Shown here piece after piece: positions 1-8,669 of a DNA stretch of 64,000 bases. The stretch comes from Streptomyces sp. NBC_00162. Its GTDB lineage: Bacteria; Actinomycetota; Actinomycetes; Streptomycetales; Streptomycetaceae. The DNA lies in the NCBI RefSeq assembly GCF_024611995.1, contig NZ_CP102509.1, positions 310,001 through 374,000 on the forward strand. Reading direction: 5' to 3'. Position numbers and translations under genes: made by a program. Under the pieces are notes generated by a model. It searched no databases, was not told the DNA's origin, and saw nothing but the letters and a program-made list of their open reading frames with translations. How positions within the stretch are numbered: position 1 is the stretch's first letter; every line of letters begins with the position of its first letter.

Positions 1-93
1 GTCCGGCAGGATTTCCACGCTGGTCACGGCGGGCTGTTCGAAACTGCCGTTGGCCAGGGCGACGCGGAGCGGAGCAGCGGGAGGCGTGGTCAT
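1..93 (-). CDS. 5' end of an unidentified protein, cut by the window edge
   Basis: The first 31 codons are visible, starting at an ATG at 93 preceded by a purine-rich GAGGGGAAAG ribosome site. The protein begins MTTPPAAPLRVALANGSFEQ. The NGSFEQP motif is common at the start of extracellular jelly-roll or carbohydrate-binding domains, but the fragment is too short to name and no signal peptide precedes it. Confidence 0.6.
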   Translation of the reverse strand, partial: MTTPPAAPLRVALANGSFEQPAVTSVEILPD

Positions 94-720
94 GGTTCTT
101 TCCCCTCGGGACGCTTCTGGAATGCGCCGCCGGCCGGCCGCACAGTGCGTGCCGTGGCGGAGCCTGAAACATCCCGCAGCGCACCGCATCTGAACGAACA
201 CGTAAAGTGACTAGCGGAAGGGTTTGGCCAATCCCGCGCGGCACGTTTGCGGAATCCGCCCCCACAACCACTCCCCCACGCCCGTCATGGACGAGGCCCA
301 GGCAACCGCAGCCACCACACATGCCTCCCGGCCCTCTCCCACCCACCCCGTCATGGCCGAAAGTCCGCGCCGAACCCTTGCGGCCATCCCTCCTCGGAGT
401 GAATCGACCACCGGCGAAGTTGACGCTCCATCGCCATGCCACGGCCGAGTAGGAGCTGCGCGGTGACCGGGGCTGAACGTCACGACGGCCTCATCACGCA
501 TCGTGGCCGTGAAGGCCGACATGCATCCGGGGAGCACGTCAGTGTCGTTGCCCGTCGATACCCGCATGCGGGCCCCGCGCTCGATACCGGCGCGCATCTC
601 CCCATGGTCACCGCCACCACCGACAACACCGCCGACAGGAGCTCGGCGGGCCAGGGCCGGAACATGCGAAGGGGCCGTCACCTCTTGGCGGGTGACGGCC
701 TCAGCCCGTCTGCGCCTGGT
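94..720. other. Stretch without a supportable gene
   Basis: Several frames are open here because of high GC, but none has a ribosome site, recognisable motif or consistent codon bias. The left end must hold the promoter of the gene leaving the window at 93. The rest looks like degraded intergenic sequence. Confidence 0.5.
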
Positions 721-1020
721 CTACGGAGCCGGGGTGAACTCCACGTCGGTGCCGCCGCAGCCAGCCGCGAAGTCCAGCACGCGGTCCCGCTCCGGCTCGT
801 CCACCGCGAGGCCCCACCGGAGCTTGGTCGCGGTCCACTCGGCGCCGTAACGGCACAGCGCGTCCGCCGACGGCGGCAGCCACTCGGTGGGGTCCTGGTC
901 CGCCTTCGACCGGGCCGTCACCGCGACCAGGGAGGCCGGCTGGCCCTGGTCGTTCGCGTACGCCTCCCGACGGCCGCGGTCCAAGCGGAAGCGCCAGCCG
1001 GTCATTCCAGTCGTGCTGTA
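721..1020 (-). pseudogene. C-terminal remnant of an HNH (DUF1524/GmrSD C-terminal-like) endonuclease
   Basis: About 95 codons match the tail of the small secreted HNH-nuclease family common in Streptomyces: REAYANDQ, then LVAVTARSKADQDPTEWLPP, a CRYGAEW block and a final hydrophilic helix. The Asp-His-Asn catalytic part that would lie upstream is absent. The open frame continues to 1110, but that part has no family resemblance, so the gene is 5'-truncated. No function is expected. Confidence 0.6.
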
Positions 1021-1233
1021 TTCGGAGTGCCGACGAAGCGAGAACGGAACAGCCCCTGTCAGCTCGGTGAGTCGTCCAGCCCGAGCATGAACACATACCT
1101 GCGGGTTCAACAGACACCCCCATCGATGGATTCGGGGGCGGTGCGGTCAGGGCCTTCCTGAAAGGTGCGCCGCCCAGTTGCAGGGCAGGGACGTCCACGG
1201 GTCTTCCATGGTCAGGTGGATGCGCCCGCTCCC

Positions 1234-2236
1234 TCACCCATCGCCGGACGGGTCGGACGCGCCTTGTGGGCCGGTAGGGGTGTGTGGCGGGTGGTGTGGG
1301 AGGAGGACGGCGGCGGTGAGGCCGATGAGTCCGACGGCTGCCAGGGTGACCATGGCGGCGGCGTAGGCGTGGCTGGTGAGGCCGGCGACGAGAATGGTGC
1401 CGGCGATCGCCGTGCCGAGGGAGGAGCCGAGGTTGGAGACGCTGCGGGACAGGCCGGAGATCTCGCCCTGCTGGTCCTCGGCGAAACTCGACTGGACGAT
1501 GTTGACCGAGGGGGTGAGCATCACGCCGAGTCCGAGGCCGATGAGGAGCAGTCCGGGCGCGAAGGCCCAGGGGTTGGGGGAACCGCCGACCACGACGGTC
1601 AGGACGATGATGCCGGCGATGGTGGTGACGAATCCCGTGAGGATGAGGGTGCGCTGGGCGCGGCGTTTGGCGAGGCGTTCGGCTGCGAGGGAGGACACGA
1701 GGATTCCGAGGGTGGCCGCGGTGAAGATCACTCCGGTCTGGATCGCGTCGTAGCCGCGGACGACCTGCAGGTAGGAGGCCACGGAGAAGGACACCCCCAT
1801 CAGGAGCAGCCACTGGGTGTTCTGGGTGACAAGGCCGAGGTTGGAGGTGCGGATACGGAACAGGCTGGTGGAGAGCAGCGGTTCCTTGCCTGCGCGTTCC
1901 CTGGCACGCACCCAGCGGAAGAAGGCGAACAGGAAGAGCACGCCGAGGAAGAGGAGCGCGAGCATCAGCCAGCCGTTGTCGTCGGCGGCCAGGATGCCGG
2001 TGACGACCAGGACGAGGCCGACGGCGGACAGGACTGTGCCGACGGTGTCGAACGGGCGGGTCGGGTCCGGCGGGAGGGGATCCTCGATGCGGCGGCTGAG
2101 GACGATGATCACGACGATCACCAGGGCCTGGAACACAAAAGCGGCCCGCCAGCTGAGTGCCGAAGTGATGAGTCCGCCGATCAGCGGGCCAGCCGCGGCG
2201 CCGATGCCTCCGAGCGCCATGATCCCTCCGATACAC
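1234..2236 (-). pseudogene. MFS multidrug transporter (EmrB/QacA-like), C-terminal part only
   Basis: About 330 codons encode a run of transmembrane helices typical of the 14-helix drug/proton antiporters: the GAAAGPLIGGLITSALSWRA block, a charged linker after IEDPLPPDP, and later helices including LLIGLGLGVMLTPSVNIVQS. These proteins are usually about 480-520 aa. The first helices are missing and the reading frame upstream of about 2236 is unrelated, so a deletion or recombination joined it to foreign DNA. It was an inner-membrane efflux pump and is presumably dead. Confidence 0.8.
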
Positions 2237-2413
2237 CAATCTACGACGCACTGGAGCGGCAGTGGCTCGCCGAAGGCCGTGAAGTACCCCGCGGGCCCGG
2301 CCTGCAGCCCGGTGGCCTGCACCGGACGAACACCGACGACCTGTTCCACCGCGCCTGACACGCTTCCCACACCACGTGACTCGCGGCGTGACGGTTCGCC
2401 GGAGACAGGGGCG

Positions 2414-2614
2414 TCAGGTGTCCTCGGCAAGGATGAGATCGGCCGCGTGATGCGGGCAGGCACGGGTGTGCCAGGTCACCGACAGGAACTCCCCCTCGGC
2501 GCTGAGAGTCCGCGCTCCACCAGTGGCCGCAGTGGCCCGGCAAAGGCCGCAGAAGACGACCTTCAACGGGAGCAGGTCCGCCGAAGGGCGGGATCGTGTC
2601 GTCGGTTCCATCGT
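2414..2614 (-). CDS. Small Cys/His protein, possible zinc binder (copy A)
   Basis: A 66-aa protein starting MEPTTRSRPS. It carries a CxxC (CGLC) and a later C-P-H-H motif, a plausible single zinc site, and ends LILAEDT. A diverged paralogue of the same size lies at 28920-29117 with the Cys and His positions kept; substitutions between the copies respect the reading frame, supporting a real coding gene. A longer start at 2635 is open, but only the sequence from MEPTT is shared. Function unknown. Confidence 0.65.
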   Translation of the reverse strand, partial: TMEPTTRSRPSADLLPLKVVFCGLCRATAATGGARTLSAEGEFLSVTWHTRACPHHAADLILAEDT

Positions 2615-2657
2615 CTGCTCCTGCGGTGCCGGCACGGGCGAGACCTCTCACCACGGT

Positions 2658-2831
2658 TCAAGGCGCACACTTACCCACCGGATGGTCCCAGCAGCCGCGG
2701 GCGCGCACGGCGAAACCATGGAAAACCCCGGCAACAGCGAGCGCCAGCGCTCCAACCACGAGCGCGATCATCTTCTTCGCGGCGCCAGGACCGTCTGCCG
2801 GGCGCCGATGCACTTGACGTGCTGTGGCCAT
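2658..2831 (-). CDS. Small single-pass membrane protein
   Basis: A 57-aa product starting MATARQVHRR, with a basic N-terminus, one hydrophobic helix (residues about 21-43, IALVVGALALAVAGVF) and a short basic tail containing two cysteines. The ribosome site is weak, so the start is uncertain. A partial diverged copy of this stretch is seen near 29157-29240, where the frame is not kept. No family recognised. Confidence 0.4.
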   Translation of the reverse strand: MATARQVHRRPADGPGAAKKMIALVVGALALAVAGVFHGFAVRARGCWDHPVGKCAP

Positions 2832-2913
2832 CAGAGGATGTTCTTCTGCCCTGGCCGGTGAGGTGTGGGAGGGGCGGACCGCTCGGGGTGGATCCGCCCC
2901 CGGGAATGTGGGA

Positions 2914-3189
2914 TCAGGTGTGCAGCAGGCTGTTGGTGCCGTCGTGGCCGTCGGCGTGATCCTCGTCGAACCAGTAGTCACCCGCCGCCAGGTAGCGGAA
3001 GGAGTGCACGCTCTTGACCGGCAGGCCGACGGTGACGGCGCGGTTGCCGTCATTGCGGGGCTCAAGGGTATGGGCGCCGGGCTTCCACTCGTTGAAGTCA
3101 CCGACCACGCTCACCTGGCCGGGCGGGATGTCGGCGGGCAGGACGAAGGTGACCTGAGCACGGTCCTTGAGCAGCTTGCGTTCGAGCAT
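2914..3189 (-). CDS. Isoamylase early-set (CBM48-like) domain protein
   Basis: A 91-aa protein made of one immunoglobulin-like fold of the isoamylase N-terminal/AMPK glycogen-binding type: VTFVLPADIPPGQVSVVGDF, then FNEWKPGAHTLEPR and a final FRYLAAGDYWFDEDHADG. The family is found in Streptomyces as stand-alone small cytoplasmic proteins and is thought to bind alpha-glucans. The start ATG has a good AGGAGCTC site. The length is normal and the frame intact. Confidence 0.85.
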   Translation of the reverse strand: MLERKLLKDRAQVTFVLPADIPPGQVSVVGDFNEWKPGAHTLEPRNDGNRAVTVGLPVKSVHSFRYLAAGDYWFDEDHADGHDGTNSLLHT

Positions 3190-3385
3190 GGCAGAGAGCT
3201 CCTGCAGACAGGGGGCTGTTTCGGCTCATCCTGCGGCCCCGATCGCAGGCAGGCACCCGCACGCGGCCGCCCGGGGCAGCGGCTTCACCCGCCCGGCACT
3301 CCAACTATGTGGCGATGCCCTGCCTTCCGGCTCCGAGCGTCGGCAGGTGGGAGCCACCCGGCCGTCCCACCCGGTCCCAGAGCAA

Positions 3386-3413
3386 GGCCCCGGGACAGGG
3401 GTGTCCCGGGGCC
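3386..3413. terminator. Perfect 12-bp hairpin with a GGGG loop
   Basis: GGCCCCGGGACA, loop GGGG, then the exact complement TGTCCCGGGGCC. There is no U-run, as is usual for Streptomyces terminators. A degenerate version of the same hairpin lies at about 29263-29285 in the duplicated segment. Confidence 0.6.
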
Positions 3414-3569
3414 GCCAGCCGCGGCACCGCAAGGGGGAGCGGTAGTGCATCTGACGCGACGATATGGATCAACGATTCAGCAGCTGCCCGGTTACGGCCG
3501 CATCCCACCCGCCCGCGCCATCGCGGTGCGGGAGGCCATGGCCGACAGCGGGGCTTGCCCAGGGTCGCC

Positions 3570-3653
3570 TTACTGGGTGTCGCGCAGTCCCACGATTTCG
3601 ACCTCTTCCTGAATCCTCACGATGCCCCTCTCCACCCGGCCGACGACACTCCT
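3570..3653 (-). pseudogene. Elongation factor Tu domain-II fragment
   Basis: A 27-codon stretch reads RSVVGRVERGIVRIQEEVEI followed by VGLRDTQ and a stop. It closely matches the TVVTGRVERG...VEIVG segment at the start of EF-Tu domain II. Nothing else of tuf is present on either side, so this is a scrap, possibly of one of the divergent extra tuf genes of Streptomyces. Confidence 0.65.
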
Positions 3654-3676
3654 GGCCACGAAGGCCGGGCCCGCCT

Positions 3677-3835
3677 CTACCCCATCCCCGCGGGCACGGC
3701 CTGGCCGAGCCGGCCGACCTCATTGGCCACACCGGACGACACCAAAGAGTCATCCGCGTGAGCAGGAACGGCAGTCAGGGCGAAAGCGCCGACAGCAAGC
3801 GCCACCGACGTGAGCAAAGTGCGTGTGTTGGTCAT
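3677..3835 (-). CDS. Small secreted peptide
   Basis: A 52-aa product with a classical Sec signal peptide (MTNTRTLLTSVALAVGAFAL, cleavage likely after AHA at about residue 27) and a mature part of only about 25 residues, DDSLVSSGVANEVGRL and a short tail. The mature region looks short for a functional domain, and the EF-Tu scrap lies just downstream, so this may be a truncated secreted protein. No family recognised. Confidence 0.5.
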   Translation of the reverse strand: MTNTRTLLTSVALAVGAFALTAVPAHADDSLVSSGVANEVGRLGQAVPAGMG

Positions 3836-4279
3836 GCCCTGCCAACGAGAGTAGCCACCCGGGGTGATGGGGCTCGAGAAATCTCCCCACCCCGCGCTCG
3901 GGGGTGGGACAGACCTGCTCACCCAAGTTCCCCACCCCCTGGGCGCTGACCTGCGGTCGGGCGCCACAGCGGAGGGGCCGCCCGATAGCCAGCCAGGTCC
4001 AGGGGCGGGTCGAGCTGTCCAGGCTGGGCGCAGCCCAGCGCGCAGCGCCGCCACAGGCGCCCTTGACCGCTCGGCACGGCCCACACACTCCCCGATCAGG
4101 CGGACCCGATCCCCCTTGCCGGCAGCAACCCACTGGGGAACGAAGAGCGGCCCTGGGGAAAATTCGAGAACCGCATCACCGTCGGCGTTACGGCCTGGCC
4201 CGGCGCCCAGCCAGACGTCTTGGCCCGACGGGGCTGGTCTCCGCACTGGGCGGAGCTCCAGCGGGCTCTGCTGCGGCAG
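3836..4279. other. Intergenic stretch without a supportable gene
   Basis: Open frames exist on both strands but lack ribosome sites and family motifs. The segment lies between the small secreted peptide and the terminator of the lipoprotein gene; the promoter of the former should be at its left edge. Confidence 0.4.
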
Positions 4280-4298
4280 GAGCCCCTCGCGGGGGCTC
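4280..4298 (-). terminator. Hairpin downstream of the lipoprotein gene
   Basis: GAGCCCC, loop TCGCG, GGGGCTC, about 35 bp beyond the stop codon of the gene ending at 4335. Short but GC-rich. Confidence 0.45.
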
Positions 4299-4334
4299 GG
4301 CGGCGGAGAGGGGGCCGGCCTGGTAGGCCGCCCG

Positions 4335-5009
4335 CTACTTCCAGGTGAGGGGCTTGCCGTCACTCAGGTTGTTGTAGGGCTTGCCCCAGTACTGGGCGCC
4401 GGCCACCTTCGTCTGCGCGGACGGGGCCAGCGCGATCGCGCAGCCGTTCTGCGTCTGTCCGTTGGTGAAGCCCTTCGGCAGCGAATCGCCCTTGCACTTC
4501 TCGAACTTGCCGATGACCGAGACGCCCTGGGCCTCGCTGCCGTCCGGGAGCAGGCCCTTGATGTGGCCCACGGTGGAGAACGACAGGTCCGTGGTGCCGA
4601 CGTTCTTGACCGTGTAGCGGACGTAGTAGGGGATCATCCCCTTCACCTTGTCGCCGAGGTTGAGCGACTCCAGGTCGGCGGGGTTGCCCTGCTCGATGGT
4701 GGTGACCGTCAGGTCGATGGTGCCGCCCTTGTTGTTGCCGTAGTCGAACGGGACCGTGGCGGTCTCTCCGAGCTTGAAGGCCTGGCCGGACTTCGCCGTG
4801 CCCGCCGCCCCGGCGGGGGCCTCGCCGCCGCCGGTCGAGGGGCTGGCCGCCGCGCTGGGACTGGCCGGGGCGCCGCCCGGAGCGGAGGAGGTCGGCTGGG
4901 CCGGGGACAGCTCCTCGTTGCCGTTCTTGCATCCGGTCAGGGCCATGGTGCCGGCGACCGCGACAGCGACCGCGACCAGGGTGTTCTTGCGCATGCTGAT
5001 GGTGCTCAC
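4335..5009 (-). CDS. Secreted lipoprotein with DUF4352-like domain
   Basis: A 224-aa protein with a lipoprotein signal (basic MRKNT, hydrophobic stretch, lipobox LTGC with Cys at about residue 27), a Pro/Ser/Ala linker to about residue 80, then a beta-rich domain with FKLGETATVPFDYGNNKGG and YYVRYTVKNVGTTDLSF. This resembles the extracellular Ig-like domain of DUF4352 proteins, an inference. The start is GTG with GGGAG seven bases upstream. It would sit on the outer face of the membrane. A second lipoprotein with a similar layout lies at 41060-41662. Confidence 0.8.
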   Translation of the reverse strand: MSTISMRKNTLVAVAVAVAGTMALTGCKNGNEELSPAQPTSSAPGGAPASPSAAASPSTGGGEAPAGAAGTAKSGQAFKLGETATVPFDYGNNKGGTIDLTVTTIEQGNPADLESLNLGDKVKGMIPYYVRYTVKNVGTTDLSFSTVGHIKGLLPDGSEAQGVSVIGKFEKCKGDSLPKGFTNGQTQNGCAIALAPSAQTKVAGAQYWGKPYNNLSDGKPLTWK

Positions 5010-5155
5010 TCTTCTACTCCCCCATGACTGTGCATCAACAATGTGACGCCTGTGGACTCTTGATAAGCGATGAATAAGTGCGCGATCCAGCTCAGAGGCC
5101 TTCGGCGACAGTCCTGTGACATGCCCAAGACAGCCGCGGAACAGTCGATACCCGT

Positions 5156-6228
5156 TTGCCGCAGTCAGGAGCGCAGGCGCAGGCCCCTCGGGATGGCCGT
5201 CGACATGGGTCGTGGCGGAGGGCGGCGGGTGTCATCGTCGCAGCGTTGGCGGTCAGCGCAGGCACGGTGATGCCGGCGGCCGCCGATACCGACCCGCGGG
5301 GCTACCTCAAGATCATGAAAGCCCAGGAGATGTGGAAGGTTGCAGACGGCACCGGCATCACGGTGGCCGTCATCGACAGTGGCGTCAAACTTGTCCCAGG
5401 CTTGAGGAGCGAGTCCGTCCTTCCAGGCGTGTCATTCATGGAACCACCGCTCGAACACCCGGATCAGCAGTACCCGCCGCACGAGGATTTCGTCGGGCAC
5501 GGGACCACCATGACCGCAGCGATCGTCGGCGACGGCTCGGCAGGCGGCCCGCAGGGCCTCGCTCCCGGCGCCAAGGTCATGCCCATCCGCACCAGCATCG
5601 GCACACCCATGGCTTTCGGCGCGATCGGCGAATCCGCCCAGGGAGTTCGGTACGCGGCCGACAACGGCGCCAAGATCATCAACCTGTCCATCGGCGGTTG
5701 TTGGTCGCTGGACAAGATCAGGTCGGCTGTCGAGTACGCCCAGAGCAAGGGCGTGCTCGTCTTCGTCGCCATGGGAAATGAGGGGGACGGCAATAAGTCC
5801 GCCAACCCCATCGCCGCCCTGCCGGGAGTCTTCGGCGTAGGAGCCGTCGACCTCACTGGTGAACCCCTGCCGTCGTCCTCCTACGGACACGCCACGGACC
5901 TGGCCGCCTTCGGTAGCAAAGTCCAGCTCCGCTGCACCGACAACAAGGGCTGGTGCGTGGGAGACGGAGGCACCTCGTACGCCACCAGTCTGGCCTCCGC
6001 CTCCGCCGCGCTCGTCTGGTCGGCACACCCCGACTGGACCGCAAACCAGGTGGCCCGTGTCCTCATCCAGACCGCCGGCGCCCCCGTCGACGGCTCCAAG
6101 CGCAATGACTGGGTCGGCTACGGAATCGTCCGCCCCCGCATGGTGCTACTCGACCGCGCGGGAGACCCGGGGGCCCCTGACACCGACCCCCTGGCCAGCC
6201 CGGCCCCCGCGCAGACCCCCACCCCTAA
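5156..6228 (+). pseudogene. S8 serine protease (mycosin-like), 3' end interrupted by an IS
   Basis: Subtilisin-fold secreted protease. The N-terminus has an RR-containing signal peptide. The catalytic residues are present: Asp74 in AVIDSGV, His115 in VGHGTTMTA, oxyanion Asn208 in AMGNEG and Ser274 in GGTSYATSLA. After the Pro-rich linker at residues 336-357 the frame enters the IS1182-type element at 6229 and would read on to 6718. Mycosins normally end in a C-terminal transmembrane anchor after such a linker, and that part is lost. The only in-frame start is TTG at 5156 without a clear ribosome site, so the true start is unsure. The catalytic domain is complete, so a soluble product is possible. 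Confidence 0.8.
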
Positions 6229-8069
6229 CTTGACTCTGTCGGGGATCTTGGGGCCGCTGAGGTCAGCTGCCCAGGGTTCGCCAGGACTTCGGCCGGGGTA
6301 TCTCGCGCTGGTCGAGGTAGTTCTGGAAGGCAGTCGGTCGGCGGGGCGTGGGGGCTTCCTCGGTTGGTGGCAGACCGCTGAGGCGCTCGATGTTGACGGC
6401 GATGGCTGTCAGGACGTGCTGGATGTGGGCCTTTCCCTGTCCTCGATAGCGGCAGCGTCGCATGCCGTATCCGTGGGCGAACTCGTTAACCGTGCCCTCC
6501 ACTCCGGAGCGGACCGCGTAGCGGGTCTTCCACTCGGGTGTCTGTTGCTCGGTGCGGACGCGGAGTTGCAGGTCGCGGAGTTCTCGTGGGGGAAGCCCAC
6601 GGTGCGGGTGCTTTCGCGGGAGGTGGTGCACTGGGTGCGGGCCGGGCAGGGCTGGCACTGGCTTTTGGTGAACCTGGCCACGATCAGCGGGGCCGCGGTG
6701 GGCGAGGACGTCGGGTAGGGGCCGTGCCAGCCCTGGCTGACCTGGCCCTGGGGGCAGGTGACCTGCTGGCGGTCGTAGTCTGATGTGGAAGTCGTCCCGG
6801 GCGAAGCCCTCGTCCCGGCGGTGTTGCCGGGTGGGGTTGCTCCGGAGTGGTCCGGAGACGGTGACCTGGTGTTCACGGGTGGCTTGTTCCAGGTGGGGCA
6901 GGGAGGTGTAGCCGGCGTCGACCAGGTGCTCGGCGGGCAGGAGTCCGCGGCGGGAGAGGCGGGTGTGGATGCCGGGCAGGACCTGGCTGTCGTGGGTGGT
7001 GGCCGCGGTGGTGGCCACGTCCGTGATCACGTTGGGGCCGTCGGGAGCACAGGTCTCGGTCAGGTGAGCGGAGAACCCCTTCCAGCTGATGATGTGTCCG
7101 TGCCGTGCGTAGCGGGCCGAGGTGTCGTAGGGCGAGACGACCGCCCGGGACGAGGGCGGCAGTCCGGTCCCGCCTTCCTTCTCGGCGGCGCGCCAGCGCA
7201 GGTGTCCTGCGGCGTCACGGTGGTAGTTCTGCACCATGATCTGGCGCAGGGCCTCGATACGAGGGCCGGACGTGCGGTCTGCTCCGTGCTGGTAGAGGTG
7301 TTCCAGGAGCCGGACGGTGTCGTTTCCGGTGGCAAGGATCCTGGTTTTGGGCTTGCTGGGGTTCTTGCCCAGGCGGACCGGTCGGCCGTAGTGGCGCCCC
7401 CAGTCCTCATCGACCAGCTCGTCCAGCAGGTGAGGGGAGGTGCCGGCGACTTCTTCCAGTGCGGCGCGGACCGCCTCGGTGATCAGCTCCAGGCGGGTCA
7501 GGTCGCGCACCGCGGCCAGGACATGGGTGGAGTCGGTGCGCTGGGTGGTGCGCTCACGCACCAAGCCGACCTCCTTGAGGCGGGCCAGCGCGAGGTCGAG
7601 GAGGCGGTCAGCACGGTCGCCTTCGGCAAGACGATCGCGGAAATCGGCCAGCACACTGTGGTGGAAGCCGGGGTCGTCCAGCTCCATGGCCATCGCGTAC
7701 TTGAAGTCGATGCGGCAACGGACCGCCTCAGCGGCCTGCCGGTCCGACAGGCCGAGCAGGAACTGCAGCACACAGATGGTAGCCAGTTGAGCAGGAGAGA
7801 GACCCGGACGCCCGTCACGCGGGTACCAGTCGGCGAAGTCCTCGTCGTGCCACAGCCCGTCCAGCCGGTCTCTCACCCATATCGCCGTCGTGCCGCCGGG
7901 GTTGCTCGCCCGCGCGACCTGCGCAGTCAGAGGCGGGACCTGCTCACCGGAACGCGGGCGGAGGGACAACGGGCACCTCAACAGCTGCATCGGTCATCGG
8001 AACTACCCGAGCATGCCCGTTGACCACGCTGCCGCACCGCGAAACTCCAAGATCCCCGACAGAGTCAAG
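6229..8069. mobile_element. IS1182-family insertion sequence
   Basis: The ends are 23-bp perfect inverted repeats (6229-6251 and 8047-8069, beginning CTTGACTCTGTCGGGG). The flanking tetranucleotides are CTAA (6225-6228) and CTAG (8070-8073), consistent with a 4-bp target duplication with one later change. The element carries one transposase gene on the minus strand, disrupts the S8 protease gene and abuts the stop codon of the ArsR gene. Confidence 0.85.
6263..7990 (-). CDS. IS1182-family transposase with two compensating frameshifts
   Basis: A 575-aa open frame. The N-terminal region ([20 protein letters not shown]) and the DDE-core blocks ([21 protein letters not shown], and [20 protein letters not shown]) match IS1182 transposases. 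Between about 6781 and 6587 the frame is wrong: one extra base at about 6781 and one missing base at about 6587 move some 65 codons into a Pro-rich reading. The skipped frame still encodes the family's conserved CPQGQ...[10 protein letters not shown] cysteine cluster. The open frame is thus full length but probably inactive, or the indels are sequencing errors. Confidence 0.85.
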   Translation of the reverse strand: MQLLRCPLSLRPRSGEQVPPLTAQVARASNPGGTTAIWVRDRLDGLWHDEDFADWYPRDGRPGLSPAQLATICVLQFLLGLSDRQAAEAVRCRIDFKYAMAMELDDPGFHHSVLADFRDRLAEGDRADRLLDLALARLKEVGLVRERTTQRTDSTHVLAAVRDLTRLELITEAVRAALEEVAGTSPHLLDELVDEDWGRHYGRPVRLGKNPSKPKTRILATGNDTVRLLEHLYQHGADRTSGPRIEALRQIMVQNYHRDAAGHLRWRAAEKEGGTGLPPSSRAVVSPYDTSARYARHGHIISWKGFSAHLTETCAPDGPNVITDVATTAATTHDSQVLPGIHTRLSRRGLLPAEHLVDAGYTSLPHLEQATREHQVTVSGPLRSNPTRQHRRDEGFARDDFHIRLRPPAGHLPPGPGQPGLARPLPDVLAHRGPADRGQVHQKPVPALPGPHPVHHLPRKHPHRGLPPRELRDLQLRVRTEQQTPEWKTRYAVRSGVEGTVNEFAHGYGMRRCRYRGQGKAHIQHVLTAIAVNIERLSGLPPTEEAPTPRRPTAFQNYLDQREIPRPKSWRTLGS

Positions 8070-8612
8070 CTAGGCGGGACTGGTGCTGCTGGTCGGCAGG
8101 GCCTGCTGATAGAGCGCCACCAACACACCGTGCAGGGGCTGGTCCTCTGTATCTTCCTCGGCCTCGTCGACCAGTTTGGCGAGGGCCTCGCCGAGTTCTC
8201 TTGCCTTCGCGGGGCTGAGACGCAGGTGGCGCAGTGTCAGGTGGGTCTCGACGGGAGAGAGGTCCAGCTCCTGGGCGAACGCGGTGAGCATCGCGGCGGT
8301 GCCTGCCGCCTGGGGTTGGGCGACGACCATGTGGCGGGCCGTGCGCTGGTAGTACTGCTCCGTGCCGCCGCGGACCTGGCGGGTCTCGGCGACGTGGATC
8401 AGCCCGGCATCGCGGAGCACTTTGAGATGGTGGGCCACGTTGCCCTTCTTCGCTTCGAGCTGCGCCGCAAGCTGCCCGATGGTGGCAGGCCGGTGGCCCA
8501 GGGCGAAGAGCAACCGCTGACGCAACGGGTGGGCGAGCGCCGCGAACTGCTCAGGCGTACCGATCTCCAGAACATCCTCAGGAGGTGGCGGGTGGGAAGG
8601 CTGATCACGCAT
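8070..8612 (-). CDS. ArsR/SmtB-family transcriptional regulator
   Basis: A 180-aa winged-helix protein. Residues 18-95 hold the HTH: FAALAHPLRQRLLFALG, IGQLAAQLEAKKGNVAHHLK and LRDAGLIHVAETRQVRG. The C-terminal half is helical. No ArsR-type metal Cys cluster is visible. It is divergent from an S41 peptidase, with a palindrome in the 57-bp gap, so it probably represses itself and the peptidase. The stop codon TAG lies exactly at the edge of the IS1182 element, so the last residues may have been altered by the insertion. Confidence 0.85.
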   Translation of the reverse strand: MRDQPSHPPPPEDVLEIGTPEQFAALAHPLRQRLLFALGHRPATIGQLAAQLEAKKGNVAHHLKVLRDAGLIHVAETRQVRGGTEQYYQRTARHMVVAQPQAAGTAAMLTAFAQELDLSPVETHLTLRHLRLSPAKARELGEALAKLVDEAEEDTEDQPLHGVLVALYQQALPTSSTSPA

Positions 8613-8616
8613 ACCG

Positions 8617-8642
8617 AAAGTGTCTAAATTCTTTGACGCTTT
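8617..8642. promoter_or_regulatory. Likely operator between ArsR and S41 genes
   Basis: A 26-bp imperfect palindrome with arms AAAGTGTCTAA and TTTGACGCTTT. It lies in the only intergenic space between the divergent starts at 8612 and 8670 and is AT-rich for this genome, as expected of overlapping promoters. Confidence 0.5.
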
Positions 8643-8669
8643 CGCAAGGGTGGTGATCTACTCACTGCC

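Noticed and set aside
1165..2358. Plus-strand 397-codon open frame rich in Glu, Asp and Gly
   Set aside because: Antisense shadow of the MFS transporter fragment; hydrophobic codons read backwards give acidic, Gly-rich sequence.
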